A DNA stretch of 51,130 nt from an uncultured Rhodobacterales bacterium (GTDB taxonomy: Bacteria > Pseudomonadota > Alphaproteobacteria > Rhodobacterales > Rhodobacteraceae): positions 1 through 51,130 of the forward strand of contig CAIQOV010000041.1 in NCBI GenBank assembly GCA_903873585.1, given 5' to 3'. Shown here piece after piece: positions 18,609 to 27,358 of the stretch. A program made the position numbers and the translations under genes. Within the stretch, counting starts at the first letter, position 1; every line of letters starts with the position of its first letter. Below the pieces are notes generated by a model that made no database searches, was not told the origin of the DNA, and worked only from the letters and a program-made list of their open reading frames with translations.

Positions 18609-19633
18609 CCCTGCCGCGCACCATGTCTGGCGCCCAGCTGACCCGCCACGGCGGGCCAGAGGCGCTGGTCTGGCGCGATGACATTCCCGTGCCGCGCCCT
18701 GCGGCGGGTGAGGTTCTGGTGCAGGTGCTCGCCGCCGGTGTGAACCGCACCGACGTGAATACCCGCATCGGTTGGTATGGCCGCGAAGGCCGTGCGGGTT
18801 GGGCGGGTGAAATGGCATTCCCGCGCATCCAAGGGTCAGACCTATGTGGTCGGATCGTGGCTTTGGGCGATGGGGTCGAAGGGCTGGCACTGGGCGCGCG
18901 GGTGATTTGCCCGACCAATCAGGGCGAACCGACCGATGAAAACCCGCTGGCCTTTGTGTCAATCGGGTCGGAATTTGACGGGGCTTTTGCGCAATATTGC
19001 GTGGTGCGGGCCAAGCATTTGCATGATGTGACGGCATCTCCGCTTTCTGACATTGAAATTGGCGCGATGCCCTGCGCGCATGGCACAGCCCATAATCTGC
19101 TGACCCGCGCCAATGTGGCGGTGGGCGAACGGGTGCTGGTGACGGGCGCTTCGGGTGGTGTGGGCTTGGCTGCGGTGCAACTGGCCCTGCTGCGCGGGGC
19201 TGTGGTGACGGCCCAGTGCGCGCTGAACAAAGCCGCCCCCTTGCGCCAGATGGGGGCCTTGATCCTTGACCGCGCCAACACCCCTAAAGCGCGCAGCTTT
19301 GATGTGGTGATTGATGTGGTGGGCGGTGACGGCTTTTCTGAGCGGCTTGATGCTCTCAAACCCGGTGGGCGCTATGCCACGTCTGGCGCTGTCGGCGGGC
19401 CGATGGTGACGGGCGATCTGCGCACGATTTACCTGAACGACCTAACCCTGCACGGCGCCACCCACCAACCGCGCGAAGTATTTGCGGGCCTTGTGACCCT
19501 GATCAACACCGCGCGCATCCGCCCCGTGGTATCCAACACCTACCCGATGCGCGACATCGCCCGCGCGCAATCTGACCTTATCGCCGGCACTTACCCTGGC
19601 AAACTTGTCCTGATCCCGGAGACCCAAGAATGA
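18605..19633 (+). CDS. Zinc-independent quinone-oxidoreductase-like MDR protein
   Basis: A 342-residue medium-chain dehydrogenase/reductase. Seen: the N-terminal GroES-like fold (GEVLVQVLAAGVNRTDVNTRIGWYG, about residues 33-57), IQGSDLCGRIVALGDGVEG, and the Rossmann NADPH motif VLVTGASGGVGLAAVQLA (about 178-195). The catalytic zinc ligands of alcohol dehydrogenases are not evident, so a quinone oxidoreductase or enoyl reductase type reaction is likely. The start overlaps the stop of FAD/GcvT copy 1 (ATGA at 18605), and its own stop overlaps the start of copy 2 (ATGA at 19630). It is thus wedged between two paralogous demethylase-like genes with tight translational coupling, which argues that it works in the same pathway. 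The substrate is not known. Confidence 0.85.
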   Translation: MTLPRTMSGAQLTRHGGPEALVWRDDIPVPRPAAGEVLVQVLAAGVNRTDVNTRIGWYGREGRAGWAGEMAFPRIQGSDLCGRIVALGDGVEGLALGARVICPTNQGEPTDENPLAFVSIGSEFDGAFAQYCVVRAKHLHDVTASPLSDIEIGAMPCAHGTAHNLLTRANVAVGERVLVTGASGGVGLAAVQLALLRGAVVTAQCALNKAAPLRQMGALILDRANTPKARSFDVVIDVVGGDGFSERLDALKPGGRYATSGAVGGPMVTGDLRTIYLNDLTLHGATHQPREVFAGLVTLINTARIRPVVSNTYPMRDIARAQSDLIAGTYPGKLVLIPETQE

Positions 19634-22065
19634 GCATCCCAACTTCCGCCCGCGCCGTGATCATTGGCGGCGGCGTCTCTGGCTGTTCGGTGGCCTATCA
19701 TCTGGCCAAAATGGGCTGGACCGATGTGGTGCTGCTGGAACGCAAACAGTTGACATCGGGCACCACATGGCACGCGGCGGGGCTGATCGGGCAATTGCGC
19801 GGATCGGCCAATATGACGCGGTTGGCGAAGTATTCTGCCGATCTGTATGTGAAATTGGCGGCAGAAACCGGTGTGGAAACGGGAATGCGGCAGGTGGGGT
19901 CGATCTCGGTCGCGCTCACCCAACACCGCCACGAAGAACTGCTGCGCCAAGCGACTGTGGCGCGGATTTTTGATGTGGATGTGACCGAGATTTCGCCCTC
20001 AGACGTCAAGGCCATGTATCCGCATTTGAACGTCTCAGACGTGGTGGGGGCGGTGCACTTGCCGCTGGATGGCCAATGCGATCCGGGCAATATCGCCATG
20101 GCGCTGGCCAAGGGGGCGCGGATGCGCGGCGCGCAGATTTTTGAACACACCAAGGTGACGGGTGTGACCAAAGCAGGCGGGCGCGCCACGGGGGTCGATT
20201 ACATCGACGCCAACGGCGTGCCGGGGCATATTGCAACCGACGTGGTGGTGAACTGCGGCGGGATGTGGGGCCGCGACCTTGCGGCGCAATCGGGCGTCAC
20301 GCTGCCGCTGCATGCTTGCGAGCATTTTTATCTGATCACCGAACCTGTCCCCGGCTTGGGCCACTTGCCCGTGCTGCGCGTGCCGGATGAATGCGCCTAT
20401 TACAAATCAGACGCGGGCAAAATGATGATCGGGGCCTTTGAACCCAAGGCCAAGCCGTGGGGCATGGGCGGCATTCGCGAAGACTTTATGTTCGACACGC
20501 TGCCCGAAGATTGGGACCATTTCCAACCGATCCTAGAAGACGCCATGAACCGGATGCCGCTGTTTCAAACGGCGGGGATTCATACCTTCTTCAACGGCCC
20601 CGAAAGCTTTACCCCCGATGACCGCTATTATCTGGGTGAAGCGCCGGAATTGGGCGGGTATTGGATTGCGGCGGGTTATAACTCGGTCGGTATCGCAGGC
20701 TCTGGCGGCGCTGGCATGGCGCTGGCGCATTGGATTGTGGAAGGCGAAGCCCCGTTCGATTTGTGGGAGGTTGATATTCGCCGCGCCCAACCCTTCCAGA
20801 AGAACCGCAAATATCTAAAGGAACGTGTGAGCGAAACCTTGGGGTTGCTATACGCTGACCACTTCCCCTATCGGCAAATGGCAACCTCGCGCGGGGTGCG
20901 GCGCACGCCGTTGCATGAACATCTCAAAGCGCGCGGTGCGGTGTTTGGCGAAGTGGCTGGGTGGGAGCGGGCGAACTGGTTTGCCCGTGAAGGTCAGGCG
21001 CGCGAATATCAGTATTCGTGGAAGCGGCAGAACTGGTTTGACAACCAAAAGGCCGAACATCTTGCGGTGCGCAACGAGGTTGGCTTTTTTGACATGACCT
21101 CGTTCGGCAAAATCAGGGTCGAGGGGCGCGATGCTTGCGCCTTCCTGAACACGGTCTGCGGCAATGAGATGGATGTGCCCGTGGGGCGCATCGTTTACAC
21201 CCAAATGCTGAACCAGCGCGGTGGCATTGAAAGCGATCTGACCGTGACCCGCCTGTCAGAAACCGCCTATCTGGCCGTCGTGCCGGGGGCCACCTTGCAG
21301 CGCGATCTGGCATGGATGCGCCGCCATGTGGGCGATGCCTTTGCCGTGATCACCGATATGACGGCGGCGGAATCGGTGCTGTGTGTCATGGGCCCCAAAG
21401 CGCGTGACGTGATGCAGGCCGTGTCACCGAACGACTTTAGCAATGAAGCACATCCGTTTGGCACGGCAAAGGAAATCGAGATTGGCATGGGCATAGCCCG
21501 CGCCCACCGTGTGACCTATGTGGGCGAATTGGGTTGGGAATTGTACGTCAGTGCTGACCAAACCGCCCATGTGTTCGAAGCGCTGGAAGAGACGGGAATG
21601 ATGAAGCTGTGCGGGTTGCATACGCTCGATTCCTGCCGGATCGAAAAGGCCTTCCGCCACTTTGGCCATGACATCACCGATGAAGACCATGTGCTGGAAG
21701 CGGGGCTTGGGTTTGCCGTGCGCACCAAGAAGCCCGCCTTCATCGGGCGCGATGCGGTGCTGCGCAAGCAGGAAGACGGCCTAAGCCGCCGCATGGTGCA
21801 GTTCCGCCTGAACGACCCAGAGCCGCTGTTGTTCCACAACGAGGCTATCGTGCGCGATGGCAAGATCGTCGGGCCAGTAACATCGGGCAACTACGGCCAC
21901 CACCTCGGCGGGGCGATTGGCATGGGCTATGTGCCCTGTCAGGGCCAAAGCGAGGCGGATGTTCTTGCCAGCGCTTATGAAATCGAAGTCGCAGGGGTGC
22001 GGCATAAGGCAACAGCCTCATTGGTGCCGATGTATGACCCAAAGGCCCTGCGCGTGAAGATGTAA
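19630..22065 (+). CDS. FAD-dependent oxidoreductase fused to GcvT domain (dimethylglycine/sarcosine dehydrogenase family), copy 2
   Basis: An 811-residue paralogue of the gene starting at 16167, sharing the same order: FAD-binding ARAVIIGGGVSGCSVAYHL at the N-terminus, QLTSGTTWHAAGL with His48 at the covalent-flavin position, then a GcvT-like second half (VTYVGELGWELYV near residue 627; GPVTSGNYGHHLGGAIGMGYV near the end). It has the LIGQLRGSANMTRLAKYSADLY stretch common in sarcosine/dimethylglycine dehydrogenases, where copy 1 instead has NVPTFSSSWSIMNMQRYS, so the two copies probably act on different substrates, perhaps successive demethylations. The start overlaps the MDR stop. A 69-base gap with a GC hairpin separates it from the MttB-like gene. 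Confidence 0.9.
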   Translation: MSIPTSARAVIIGGGVSGCSVAYHLAKMGWTDVVLLERKQLTSGTTWHAAGLIGQLRGSANMTRLAKYSADLYVKLAAETGVETGMRQVGSISVALTQHRHEELLRQATVARIFDVDVTEISPSDVKAMYPHLNVSDVVGAVHLPLDGQCDPGNIAMALAKGARMRGAQIFEHTKVTGVTKAGGRATGVDYIDANGVPGHIATDVVVNCGGMWGRDLAAQSGVTLPLHACEHFYLITEPVPGLGHLPVLRVPDECAYYKSDAGKMMIGAFEPKAKPWGMGGIREDFMFDTLPEDWDHFQPILEDAMNRMPLFQTAGIHTFFNGPESFTPDDRYYLGEAPELGGYWIAAGYNSVGIAGSGGAGMALAHWIVEGEAPFDLWEVDIRRAQPFQKNRKYLKERVSETLGLLYADHFPYRQMATSRGVRRTPLHEHLKARGAVFGEVAGWERANWFAREGQAREYQYSWKRQNWFDNQKAEHLAVRNEVGFFDMTSFGKIRVEGRDACAFLNTVCGNEMDVPVGRIVYTQMLNQRGGIESDLTVTRLSETAYLAVVPGATLQRDLAWMRRHVGDAFAVITDMTAAESVLCVMGPKARDVMQAVSPNDFSNEAHPFGTAKEIEIGMGIARAHRVTYVGELGWELYVSADQTAHVFEALEETGMMKLCGLHTLDSCRIEKAFRHFGHDITDEDHVLEAGLGFAVRTKKPAFIGRDAVLRKQEDGLSRRMVQFRLNDPEPLLFHNEAIVRDGKIVGPVTSGNYGHHLGGAIGMGYVPCQGQSEADVLASAYEIEVAGVRHKATASLVPMYDPKALRVKM

Positions 22066-22078
22066 ACCAAGGGGCAAA

Positions 22079-22095
22079 GCGGGGCCAGCCCCCGC
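22079..22095 (+). terminator. GC hairpin in the gap between the FAD/GcvT and MttB-like genes
   Basis: GCGGGG (22079-22084) pairs with CCCCGC (22090-22095) across a 5-base loop, within the 69-base gap. The segment from here to about 22130 (GC-rich hairpin, CCCCCAAAGTATTT, then a purine-rich tail) resembles a short intergenic element I recall from many Rhodobacteraceae genomes. It lacks a T run, so it may pause or process the transcript rather than end it. Confidence 0.35.
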
Positions 22096-22134
22096 ACCCC
22101 CAAAGTATTTATGCCAAGATGAAAGGGCAAAGCG

Positions 22135-23694
22135 ATGAGCGATCTTGGAGACATGTGTGAACCCGCAAAGGCACGCAGCGGCCGGTCCGGTGGGCGGCAA
22201 GCGCGGGTGGCCATGCGGGCAGCGCCCTTGGCCGATGATGTGCGCCCCGTGCGCGGTGGCCTGCCGGGCGGAACCTATAAACCGCTGACCGATGCGGGGA
22301 TGGCGAAGATTCACCAATCCGCGCTAGAGGCGCTTGAGGTGATTGGCCTGTCGAACGCACCCGCTTCGGGGGTCGAGATTTTGACGGGGGCCGGGGCGAT
22401 TTTGGGCGATGACGGGCGCATCCGTTTCCCGCGCGCCTTGGTGGAAGATATGCTGGCGGTGGCGGCGCGCAACATCACGCTGCACGCGCGTGACACGCGC
22501 CATGATTTGCATCTGTCGGGCAGCAATGTGCATTTCGGCACGGCGGGGGCGGCGGTGCATATCGTTGACCCGATCACGCTGGATTACCGCGATTCGACCG
22601 CGCAAGACCTGTATGACGCGGCGCGGTTGGTTGATAACCTTGACAATATCCACTTCTACCAGCGCACGATGGTGTGCCGCGATGTGATCGACAATGTCGA
22701 TATGGATCTGAACACGCTGTATGCCTGCCTTGCGGGCACCAAAAAGCACGTCGGCACCAGCTTCTTTGACCCCGATGCCGTGGCCCCTGCTTTTGACATT
22801 TTGCATATGGTGGCGGGCGGTGAAGACAAGTGGCTAGAGCGGCCTTTTGTGTCGAACTCTAACTGCTTTGTTGTCCCACCCATGAAGTTCGCCGAAGAAT
22901 CCTGCCGTGTGATGGAAGACTGCATCCGGCGCGGCATGCCCATGCTGCTGTTGTCGGCAGGGCAGGCGGGGGCAACCGCGCCCGCGCCGATTGCTTTGGC
23001 GATTGTGCAGGCGATGGCGGAATGTTTGGCAGGGGTGGTGTACGTGAACGCCATCAAAAAGGGTGCTCCGGCGATCTTTGGCACTTGGCCCTTCGTCTCT
23101 GACCTGCGCACAGGCGCTATGTCGGGCGGCAGCGCCGAACAAGCGCTGTTGACCGCCGGATGCGCGCAGATGCACCGCTTCTATGACCTTCCCGGTGGTG
23201 CTGCTTCGGGGATTTCTGACAGCAAACTGCCCGATATGCAGGCCGGATGGGAGCAGGGCATCACCAACACCTTGGCCGGTTTGGCGGGGTTGAACATGTG
23301 CTATGAAGCCGTGGGGATGCATGCATCCTTGCTGGGGTTCTGCATGGAAAGCCTGATCTTGGGCGATGACCTTCTGGGCCAAGCCATGCGCTGCGTGCGC
23401 GGCATTGACGTGACCGAGGATTCCACCTCGATCGAGGCGATGAAGGAAGTGTGCCTTGGCGGGCCGGGCCATTATCTTGGGTCAGACCAAACGCTGAAGC
23501 TGATGCAGACCGAATACATTTACCCCAAGGTCGCCAACCGGATGAGCCCGAAGGAATGGAACGAAGCGGGCAAGCCCGTGTTGCTAGACAAGGCGATAGA
23601 GCGCAAGAATGAAATTCTGTCGCGGGCCGGCAATGTCATTGATCCGCAGATCGATGCCGCCATCCGCGCCAAATACAACATCCATTTCAAGTGA
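22135..23694 (+). CDS. Trimethylamine methyltransferase (MttB) family protein without pyrrolysine
   Basis: A 519-residue member of the MttB superfamily, which transfers a methyl group from a quaternary or tertiary amine to a corrinoid protein. The reading frame contains no in-frame amber codon, so it is of the non-pyrrolysine type, like the glycine betaine methyltransferase MtgB. Seen: a basic N-terminus, GGTYKPLTDAGMAKIHQSALEALEVIGL (about residues 45-72), a TIM-barrel-like body with MPMLLLSAGQAGATAPAPIALAIVQAMAE near 275, and a C-terminal AKYNIHFK. No cognate corrinoid protein or reductive activase gene lies in the window. It is followed after 7 bases by the aldehyde dehydrogenase gene. The family is clear; substrate and methyl acceptor are unknown. 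Confidence 0.85.
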   Translation: MSDLGDMCEPAKARSGRSGGRQARVAMRAAPLADDVRPVRGGLPGGTYKPLTDAGMAKIHQSALEALEVIGLSNAPASGVEILTGAGAILGDDGRIRFPRALVEDMLAVAARNITLHARDTRHDLHLSGSNVHFGTAGAAVHIVDPITLDYRDSTAQDLYDAARLVDNLDNIHFYQRTMVCRDVIDNVDMDLNTLYACLAGTKKHVGTSFFDPDAVAPAFDILHMVAGGEDKWLERPFVSNSNCFVVPPMKFAEESCRVMEDCIRRGMPMLLLSAGQAGATAPAPIALAIVQAMAECLAGVVYVNAIKKGAPAIFGTWPFVSDLRTGAMSGGSAEQALLTAGCAQMHRFYDLPGGAASGISDSKLPDMQAGWEQGITNTLAGLAGLNMCYEAVGMHASLLGFCMESLILGDDLLGQAMRCVRGIDVTEDSTSIEAMKEVCLGGPGHYLGSDQTLKLMQTEYIYPKVANRMSPKEWNEAGKPVLLDKAIERKNEILSRAGNVIDPQIDAAIRAKYNIHFK

Positions 23695-23701
23695 GGCTCT
23701 G

Positions 23702-25132
23702 ATGGTTCCGGCACATATGGAGAAGTTCTACATCGGCGGCGCTTGGGTCACTCCCCATTCCAGCGCGCGGATGGGCGTGGAAAACCCCGCCACCGAAGAG
23801 ATCGTTGCCCAAGTGGCTTTGGGCGATATGGTCGATATTGATGCGGCCATCGCTTCGGCCAAAGCGGCCTTTCCCGCTTGGACGGTCACCCCCGTCGCCG
23901 AGCGGATCGCTTTGGTGAAACGCATCCTTGATACTTATAACGAGATGTACGAGGAATTCGCCCAAGTCATGAGCACCGAGATGGGGGCCCCCATCGAATG
24001 GGCGCGCGGCGCGCAGGCTTGGGCGGGCCAAGTGCATATCGAAAGCACGATCAAAGCGGCCGAGGCGATGGCGTGGGAATATATGCGCGGCACCACGCGC
24101 ATCGTGCATGAAGGCATCGGCGTTTGCGCGCTGATCACGCCGTGGAACTGGCCGATGAACCAGATCGCCTGCAAAGTGGCCCCTGCGCTGATTGCCGGTT
24201 GCACCATGGTGCTGAAACCTTCGGAAATAGCCCCCATGTCGGGCGTGCTGTTTGCCCATGTATGCCATAGGGCGGGCGTGCCTGCGGGCGTGTTCAACTT
24301 GGTCAATGGCACGGGGCTGGATGTGGGGGCGCGCATGTCGTCGCACCCTGATGTCGATATGGTGTCGTTCACCGGCTCGACCCGCGCTGGCACGGCGGTG
24401 GCTGCGGCGGCGGCACCAACCGTCAAGCGCGTGGCGCAAGAGCTGGGCGGCAAGTCGCCCAACATCATCTTGCCCAGCGCTGATCTGGCGGCTGCCGTGA
24501 AGGCGGGGGTTGAAGCGTGTTTTGGCAACACCGGCCAAAGCTGCGATGCGCCCACACGGATGTTTGTGCCTGCCGCTTTGCACGATGCAGCGCTGGTTCA
24601 CGCGGCCGAGGCTGCTGCGGCGGTGGTGGTGGGCGACCCGTCCGAAACCGAAACCACGATGGGGCCGCTGATTTCCAAGCTGCAATTTGATAAGGTGCAG
24701 CGCCTGATCCAAGCGGGCATCGACGAAGGGGCCACGCTGGTTTGTGGTGGCATTGGCCGCCCGCAAGGGCTGAACCACGGCTGGTTCGTCAAGCCCACGA
24801 TCTTTGGCCATGTGAAGAATGAAATGACCATCTCGCGCGAAGAAATCTTCGGGCCGGTTTTGGTGATCTTGCCCTATGACAGCATCGACCACGCGGTCGA
24901 AATGGCCAATGACACGCCTTATGGCCTTGCCGCCTATATCGCGGGCTCGGTGGAAGAGGCCAAGCCCGTCGCTCGCCGTCTGCGCGCGGGCACGGTGAAC
25001 CTGAACTATCCCGCTTGGGATACGTTTGCCCCCTTTGGTGGTTACAAACAGTCAGGCAACGGGCGCGAATATGCCGATTGGGGCATTCATGATTTCTGCG
25101 AAGTGAAAGGCATCGTTGGGTGGGCGGAATGA
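23702..25132 (+). CDS. NAD(P)-dependent aldehyde dehydrogenase
   Basis: A 476-residue aldehyde dehydrogenase that oxidises an aldehyde to its acid. Seen: the cofactor region ALITPWNWPMNQIACKVAPAL (about residues 143-163), LKPSEIAP, SFTGSTRAG (222-230), catalytic general base Glu247 in QELGGKSPN, nucleophile Cys281 in GNTGQSCDAPTR, and the C-terminal FGGYKQSGNGRE. The start is the ATG at 23702, preceded by GTGAGG at the end of the MttB-like gene; longer readings run back into that gene. Its stop overlaps the start of the beta-hydroxyacid dehydrogenase gene (ATGA). In this cluster it most likely oxidises an aldehyde released by demethylation or C-N cleavage of an amine, but the substrate cannot be specified. 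Confidence 0.92.
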   Translation: MVPAHMEKFYIGGAWVTPHSSARMGVENPATEEIVAQVALGDMVDIDAAIASAKAAFPAWTVTPVAERIALVKRILDTYNEMYEEFAQVMSTEMGAPIEWARGAQAWAGQVHIESTIKAAEAMAWEYMRGTTRIVHEGIGVCALITPWNWPMNQIACKVAPALIAGCTMVLKPSEIAPMSGVLFAHVCHRAGVPAGVFNLVNGTGLDVGARMSSHPDVDMVSFTGSTRAGTAVAAAAAPTVKRVAQELGGKSPNIILPSADLAAAVKAGVEACFGNTGQSCDAPTRMFVPAALHDAALVHAAEAAAAVVVGDPSETETTMGPLISKLQFDKVQRLIQAGIDEGATLVCGGIGRPQGLNHGWFVKPTIFGHVKNEMTISREEIFGPVLVILPYDSIDHAVEMANDTPYGLAAYIAGSVEEAKPVARRLRAGTVNLNYPAWDTFAPFGGYKQSGNGREYADWGIHDFCEVKGIVGWAE

Positions 25133-26028
25133 ATTACGGATATATTGGGCTTGGCAATCTGGGTGGCCATTTGGCCGCAAGCCTGATCAGGGCTGGGCAT
25201 CAGGTGACGGTCTATGACCGCAACACCGAGCTTGCCGCCCGCCATGCCGCGATGGGGGCCAAGGTTGCGGCCACTCCGGCGGAACTGGCGGCGGGGGTGG
25301 ATCATATCTTCACCTGCCTGCCATCTCCCGCCGTGTCAGAGGCTGTGCTGGCGCAAATATTGCCTGCGATCCGCAAAGGGGCGACTTGGGTGGAAAACTC
25401 TACCCTCGGGCGCGAAGATGTGCTGCGTTTGGCCGAACTGGCGCAAGCAAGCGGTGTGCGGATGCTGGAAGCGCCGGTGACAGGCGGTGTGCACCTTGCC
25501 GCACGCGGAGAGATCACCGTGCTGGTGGGCGGCGATCAAGACCTGTTCGACCTGCACCGCCCCGCTTTGCAGGCGATTGGCGATAAGATCTTCCACATGG
25601 GGCCGCTTGGTTCGGCTGCGGTGATCAAGGTGATCACCAATATGCTGGCCTTCATCCACTTGGTCGCTGATGGCGAAGCGCTGATGCTGGCCAAACGCGG
25701 CGGGCTTGATCTGAAAACGGCGTGGGAGGCGATTACAGCTTCCTCTGGCTCTTCCTTCGTGCATGAAACCGAAGGCCAGTTGATCTTGAACGGCTCTTAT
25801 GACATCGCCTTTACGATGGATCTGGCGCTGAAAGATCTGGGCTTTGCGATGGGCTTTGGCAAAGAATACGGCGTGCCACTGGATTTGGCCTCGTTGACCA
25901 ACCAAACCTTCATGAAGGGCAAGGCGGTTTACGGCGGTCAGGCGCAATCGACCCAGATCGTGAAACTGCTGGAAGACGCGCTAGGCACCGATCTGCGGGC
26001 GGCGGGCTTTCCATCACGGCTTGAATAA
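25129..26028 (+). CDS. NAD(P)-dependent beta-hydroxyacid dehydrogenase family protein, copy 1
   Basis: A 299-residue member of the 3-hydroxyisobutyrate dehydrogenase/tartronate semialdehyde reductase family. Seen: the N-terminal Rossmann motif YIGLGNLGGHLAASLIRAGHQVTVYDRN, the substrate-loop motif EAPVTGGVHLAARGEITVLVGG (about residues 119-140), and the catalytic lysine region GSAAVIKVITNMLAF (Lys near 172). All catalytic elements look intact. The start at 25129 overlaps the aldehyde dehydrogenase stop. It is the last gene of the LysR-controlled cluster and is followed by a strong terminator, so the operon unit is 16167-26028. Reduction of a semialdehyde or oxidation of a beta-hydroxyacid from the amine substrate is plausible. 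Confidence 0.88.
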   Translation: MNYGYIGLGNLGGHLAASLIRAGHQVTVYDRNTELAARHAAMGAKVAATPAELAAGVDHIFTCLPSPAVSEAVLAQILPAIRKGATWVENSTLGREDVLRLAELAQASGVRMLEAPVTGGVHLAARGEITVLVGGDQDLFDLHRPALQAIGDKIFHMGPLGSAAVIKVITNMLAFIHLVADGEALMLAKRGGLDLKTAWEAITASSGSSFVHETEGQLILNGSYDIAFTMDLALKDLGFAMGFGKEYGVPLDLASLTNQTFMKGKAVYGGQAQSTQIVKLLEDALGTDLRAAGFPSRLE

Positions 26029-26055
26029 CGTCAACTTGGTCTAAATAGTAAACTT

Positions 26056-26085
26056 AAGCCGGGGGTGCGATACCTCCGGCTTTTT
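26056..26085 (+). terminator. Rho-independent terminator of the amine-catabolism operon
   Basis: AAGCCGG (26056-26062) pairs with CCGGCTT (26076-26082). Inner G-T, G-C, G-C and T-A pairs extend the stem toward a small loop, and a run of five T (26081-26085) ends it. It sits 27 bases after the stop of the last cluster gene and before the PLP-enzyme gene. This is the clearest terminator in the window. Confidence 0.85.
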
Positions 26086-26102
26086 CACACAGGACGCACG
26101 CC

Positions 26103-27203
26103 ATGACCCTAGACCGCCGCTTTGCCGATATGCTGCATCACCGGGCAGAGCGCTTGGGGCGCGGCGATCCTGTGGCCCCGCCTTTGGTGTCGGCGACAAC
26201 CTTTCACCTGCCCGGCTTGGAGAATGCCGCCTATAAATACGGCCGCATGGCGATGCCCACTTGGGAAGAGGTCGAAGAACAGTTGGCTATTCTGGAGGGG
26301 GCCACGGTGGTCGGTTTTCCGTCTGGCATGGCGGCGATTGCGGCGGCTTTGTTCTGCACCGCCCAAGCGGGGGGTGAAGTGATTTTGCCCTCGGACGGAT
26401 ATTATACGACACGGTTGCTCACCGAGCAGTTCTTGACCCCTTTGGGCGTAAAGGTGCGCCTGATTGCCACCGCTGACATGGACGGGGCGGATTTCACGGG
26501 GGCTTCGGTCGTCTTTGTCGAAACCCCGTCAAACCCGGGGCTTGATTGCTGCGATCTGTCCTTGGCTGCGCGCAAAGCCCATGCGGTGGGGGCGAAGTTG
26601 ATTGTCGACAACACCACCATGACCGCCCTGTTGCAGCGCCCGCTGGATTTGGGCGCTGATCTGGTGGTGGCCGCCGATACCAAGGCCCCTGCGGGCCATT
26701 CCGATGTGCTATATGGCCATGTCTCTGGGCGCGATGTCGCTTTGATGGCGCGGGTGGCAGAATGGCGTAAACTGTCAGGATCAGTGCCGGGGGCGTTTGA
26801 AGCGTGGCTTTTGCACCGTGGCCTAGAAACGCTGGATGTGCGCTTGGAACGTATGTGTGCGAGTGCCATGATATTGGCAGAGCGTTTGGCCGCGCACCCC
26901 CGTATTAAGGCGCTGCGCTATCCGGGCCTGCCCAGTGATCGCTCGCACGCTATCGCCAAGCGGCAAATGGCGGGCTTTGGCTTTTTGCTGACCTTTGAGT
27001 TGGAAGGCGAGGCCGAGGCGGAGGCCTTTTTGTCGCGCTGCGCTTATGTCACGCAAACCACCTCGTTCGGGGGCACGCATTCGGCGGGGGAACGCCGTGC
27101 GCGGTGGGGGGATGCGGTGGCACCGGGGTTTATTCGCTTTTCGGTGGGTGTTGAACCGGTCGAAGTGCTTTGGGCGGCCATTGACGCAGCCCTTCGCGAC
27201 TGA
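26103..27203 (+). CDS. Cys/Met-metabolism PLP-dependent enzyme (cystathionine gamma-lyase/synthase family)
   Basis: A 366-residue fold-type I PLP enzyme of the family that includes cystathionine beta/gamma-lyases, gamma-synthase and methionine gamma-lyase. Seen: [12 protein letters not shown] (residues 25-36), [16 protein letters not shown] (about 69-84), the cofactor aspartate in [24 protein letters not shown], then the Schiff-base lysine in [17 protein letters not shown], and C-terminal [15 protein letters not shown]. The usual ATKYLxGHSD around the lysine reads [10 protein letters not shown], and the protein is shorter than the usual roughly 390-400 residues, so it is a divergent member and the exact reaction cannot be named. 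It has its own terminator-bounded unit and an array of three palindromes follows its stop. Confidence 0.85.
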   Translation: MTLDRRFADMLHHRAERLGRGDPVAPPLVSATTFHLPGLENAAYKYGRMAMPTWEEVEEQLAILEGATVVGFPSGMAAIAAALFCTAQAGGEVILPSDGYYTTRLLTEQFLTPLGVKVRLIATADMDGADFTGASVVFVETPSNPGLDCCDLSLAARKAHAVGAKLIVDNTTMTALLQRPLDLGADLVVAADTKAPAGHSDVLYGHVSGRDVALMARVAEWRKLSGSVPGAFEAWLLHRGLETLDVRLERMCASAMILAERLAAHPRIKALRYPGLPSDRSHAIAKRQMAGFGFLLTFELEGEAEAEAFLSRCAYVTQTTSFGGTHSAGERRARWGDAVAPGFIRFSVGVEPVEVLWAAIDAALRD

Positions 27204-27216
27204 TCGGCAGGGCAAC

Positions 27217-27288
27217 AAATTTTCTGCGAAAATTTACCTTGCGATCTTTCGCCGAAAGATCGTTTTGCAGAGTTTTCGCAGAAAACTC
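27217..27288. repeat. Array of three tandem palindromes with a TTTC-N3-GAAA core
   Basis: Three perfect inverted repeats stand in a row in the gap between the PLP-enzyme gene and the NDUFA12-type gene: AAATTTTC-TGC-GAAAATTT (27217-27235), CGATCTTTC-GCC-GAAAGATCG (27242-27262) and GAGTTTTC-GCA-GAAAACTC (27270-27288). Each has 8-9 paired bases on each side of a 3-base centre, and the centres are 26 and 27 bases apart. All share TTTC-N3-GAAA, while the outer bases differ from unit to unit yet remain perfectly complementary within each. None is followed by a T run typical of a terminator. Confidence 0.85.
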
Positions 27289-27358
27289 GTTTGCGCCGCC
27301 TATGGACCTTTTCGCCCCTTTCCGGCATAGACTTGCGCCAAGCAATCGGAGGCGAACC

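Noticed and set aside
18605-19633. AcuI-type acryloyl-CoA reductase linked to the DMSP lyase
   Set aside because: It is an MDR protein, but it sits in the amine cluster 16 kb from the lyase and shows no feature that singles out AcuI.
16167-22065. DMSP demethylase DmdA
   Set aside because: The GcvT-like halves are fused to FAD domains and total over 800 residues; DmdA is a stand-alone protein of about 370 residues.
22135-23694. Pyrrolysine-containing MttB
   Set aside because: The frame is continuous without any amber codon, so pyrrolysine is not encoded.
23687-24892. 401-codon leftward open frame
   Set aside because: It is antisense to the aldehyde dehydrogenase gene, whose catalytic motifs are intact.
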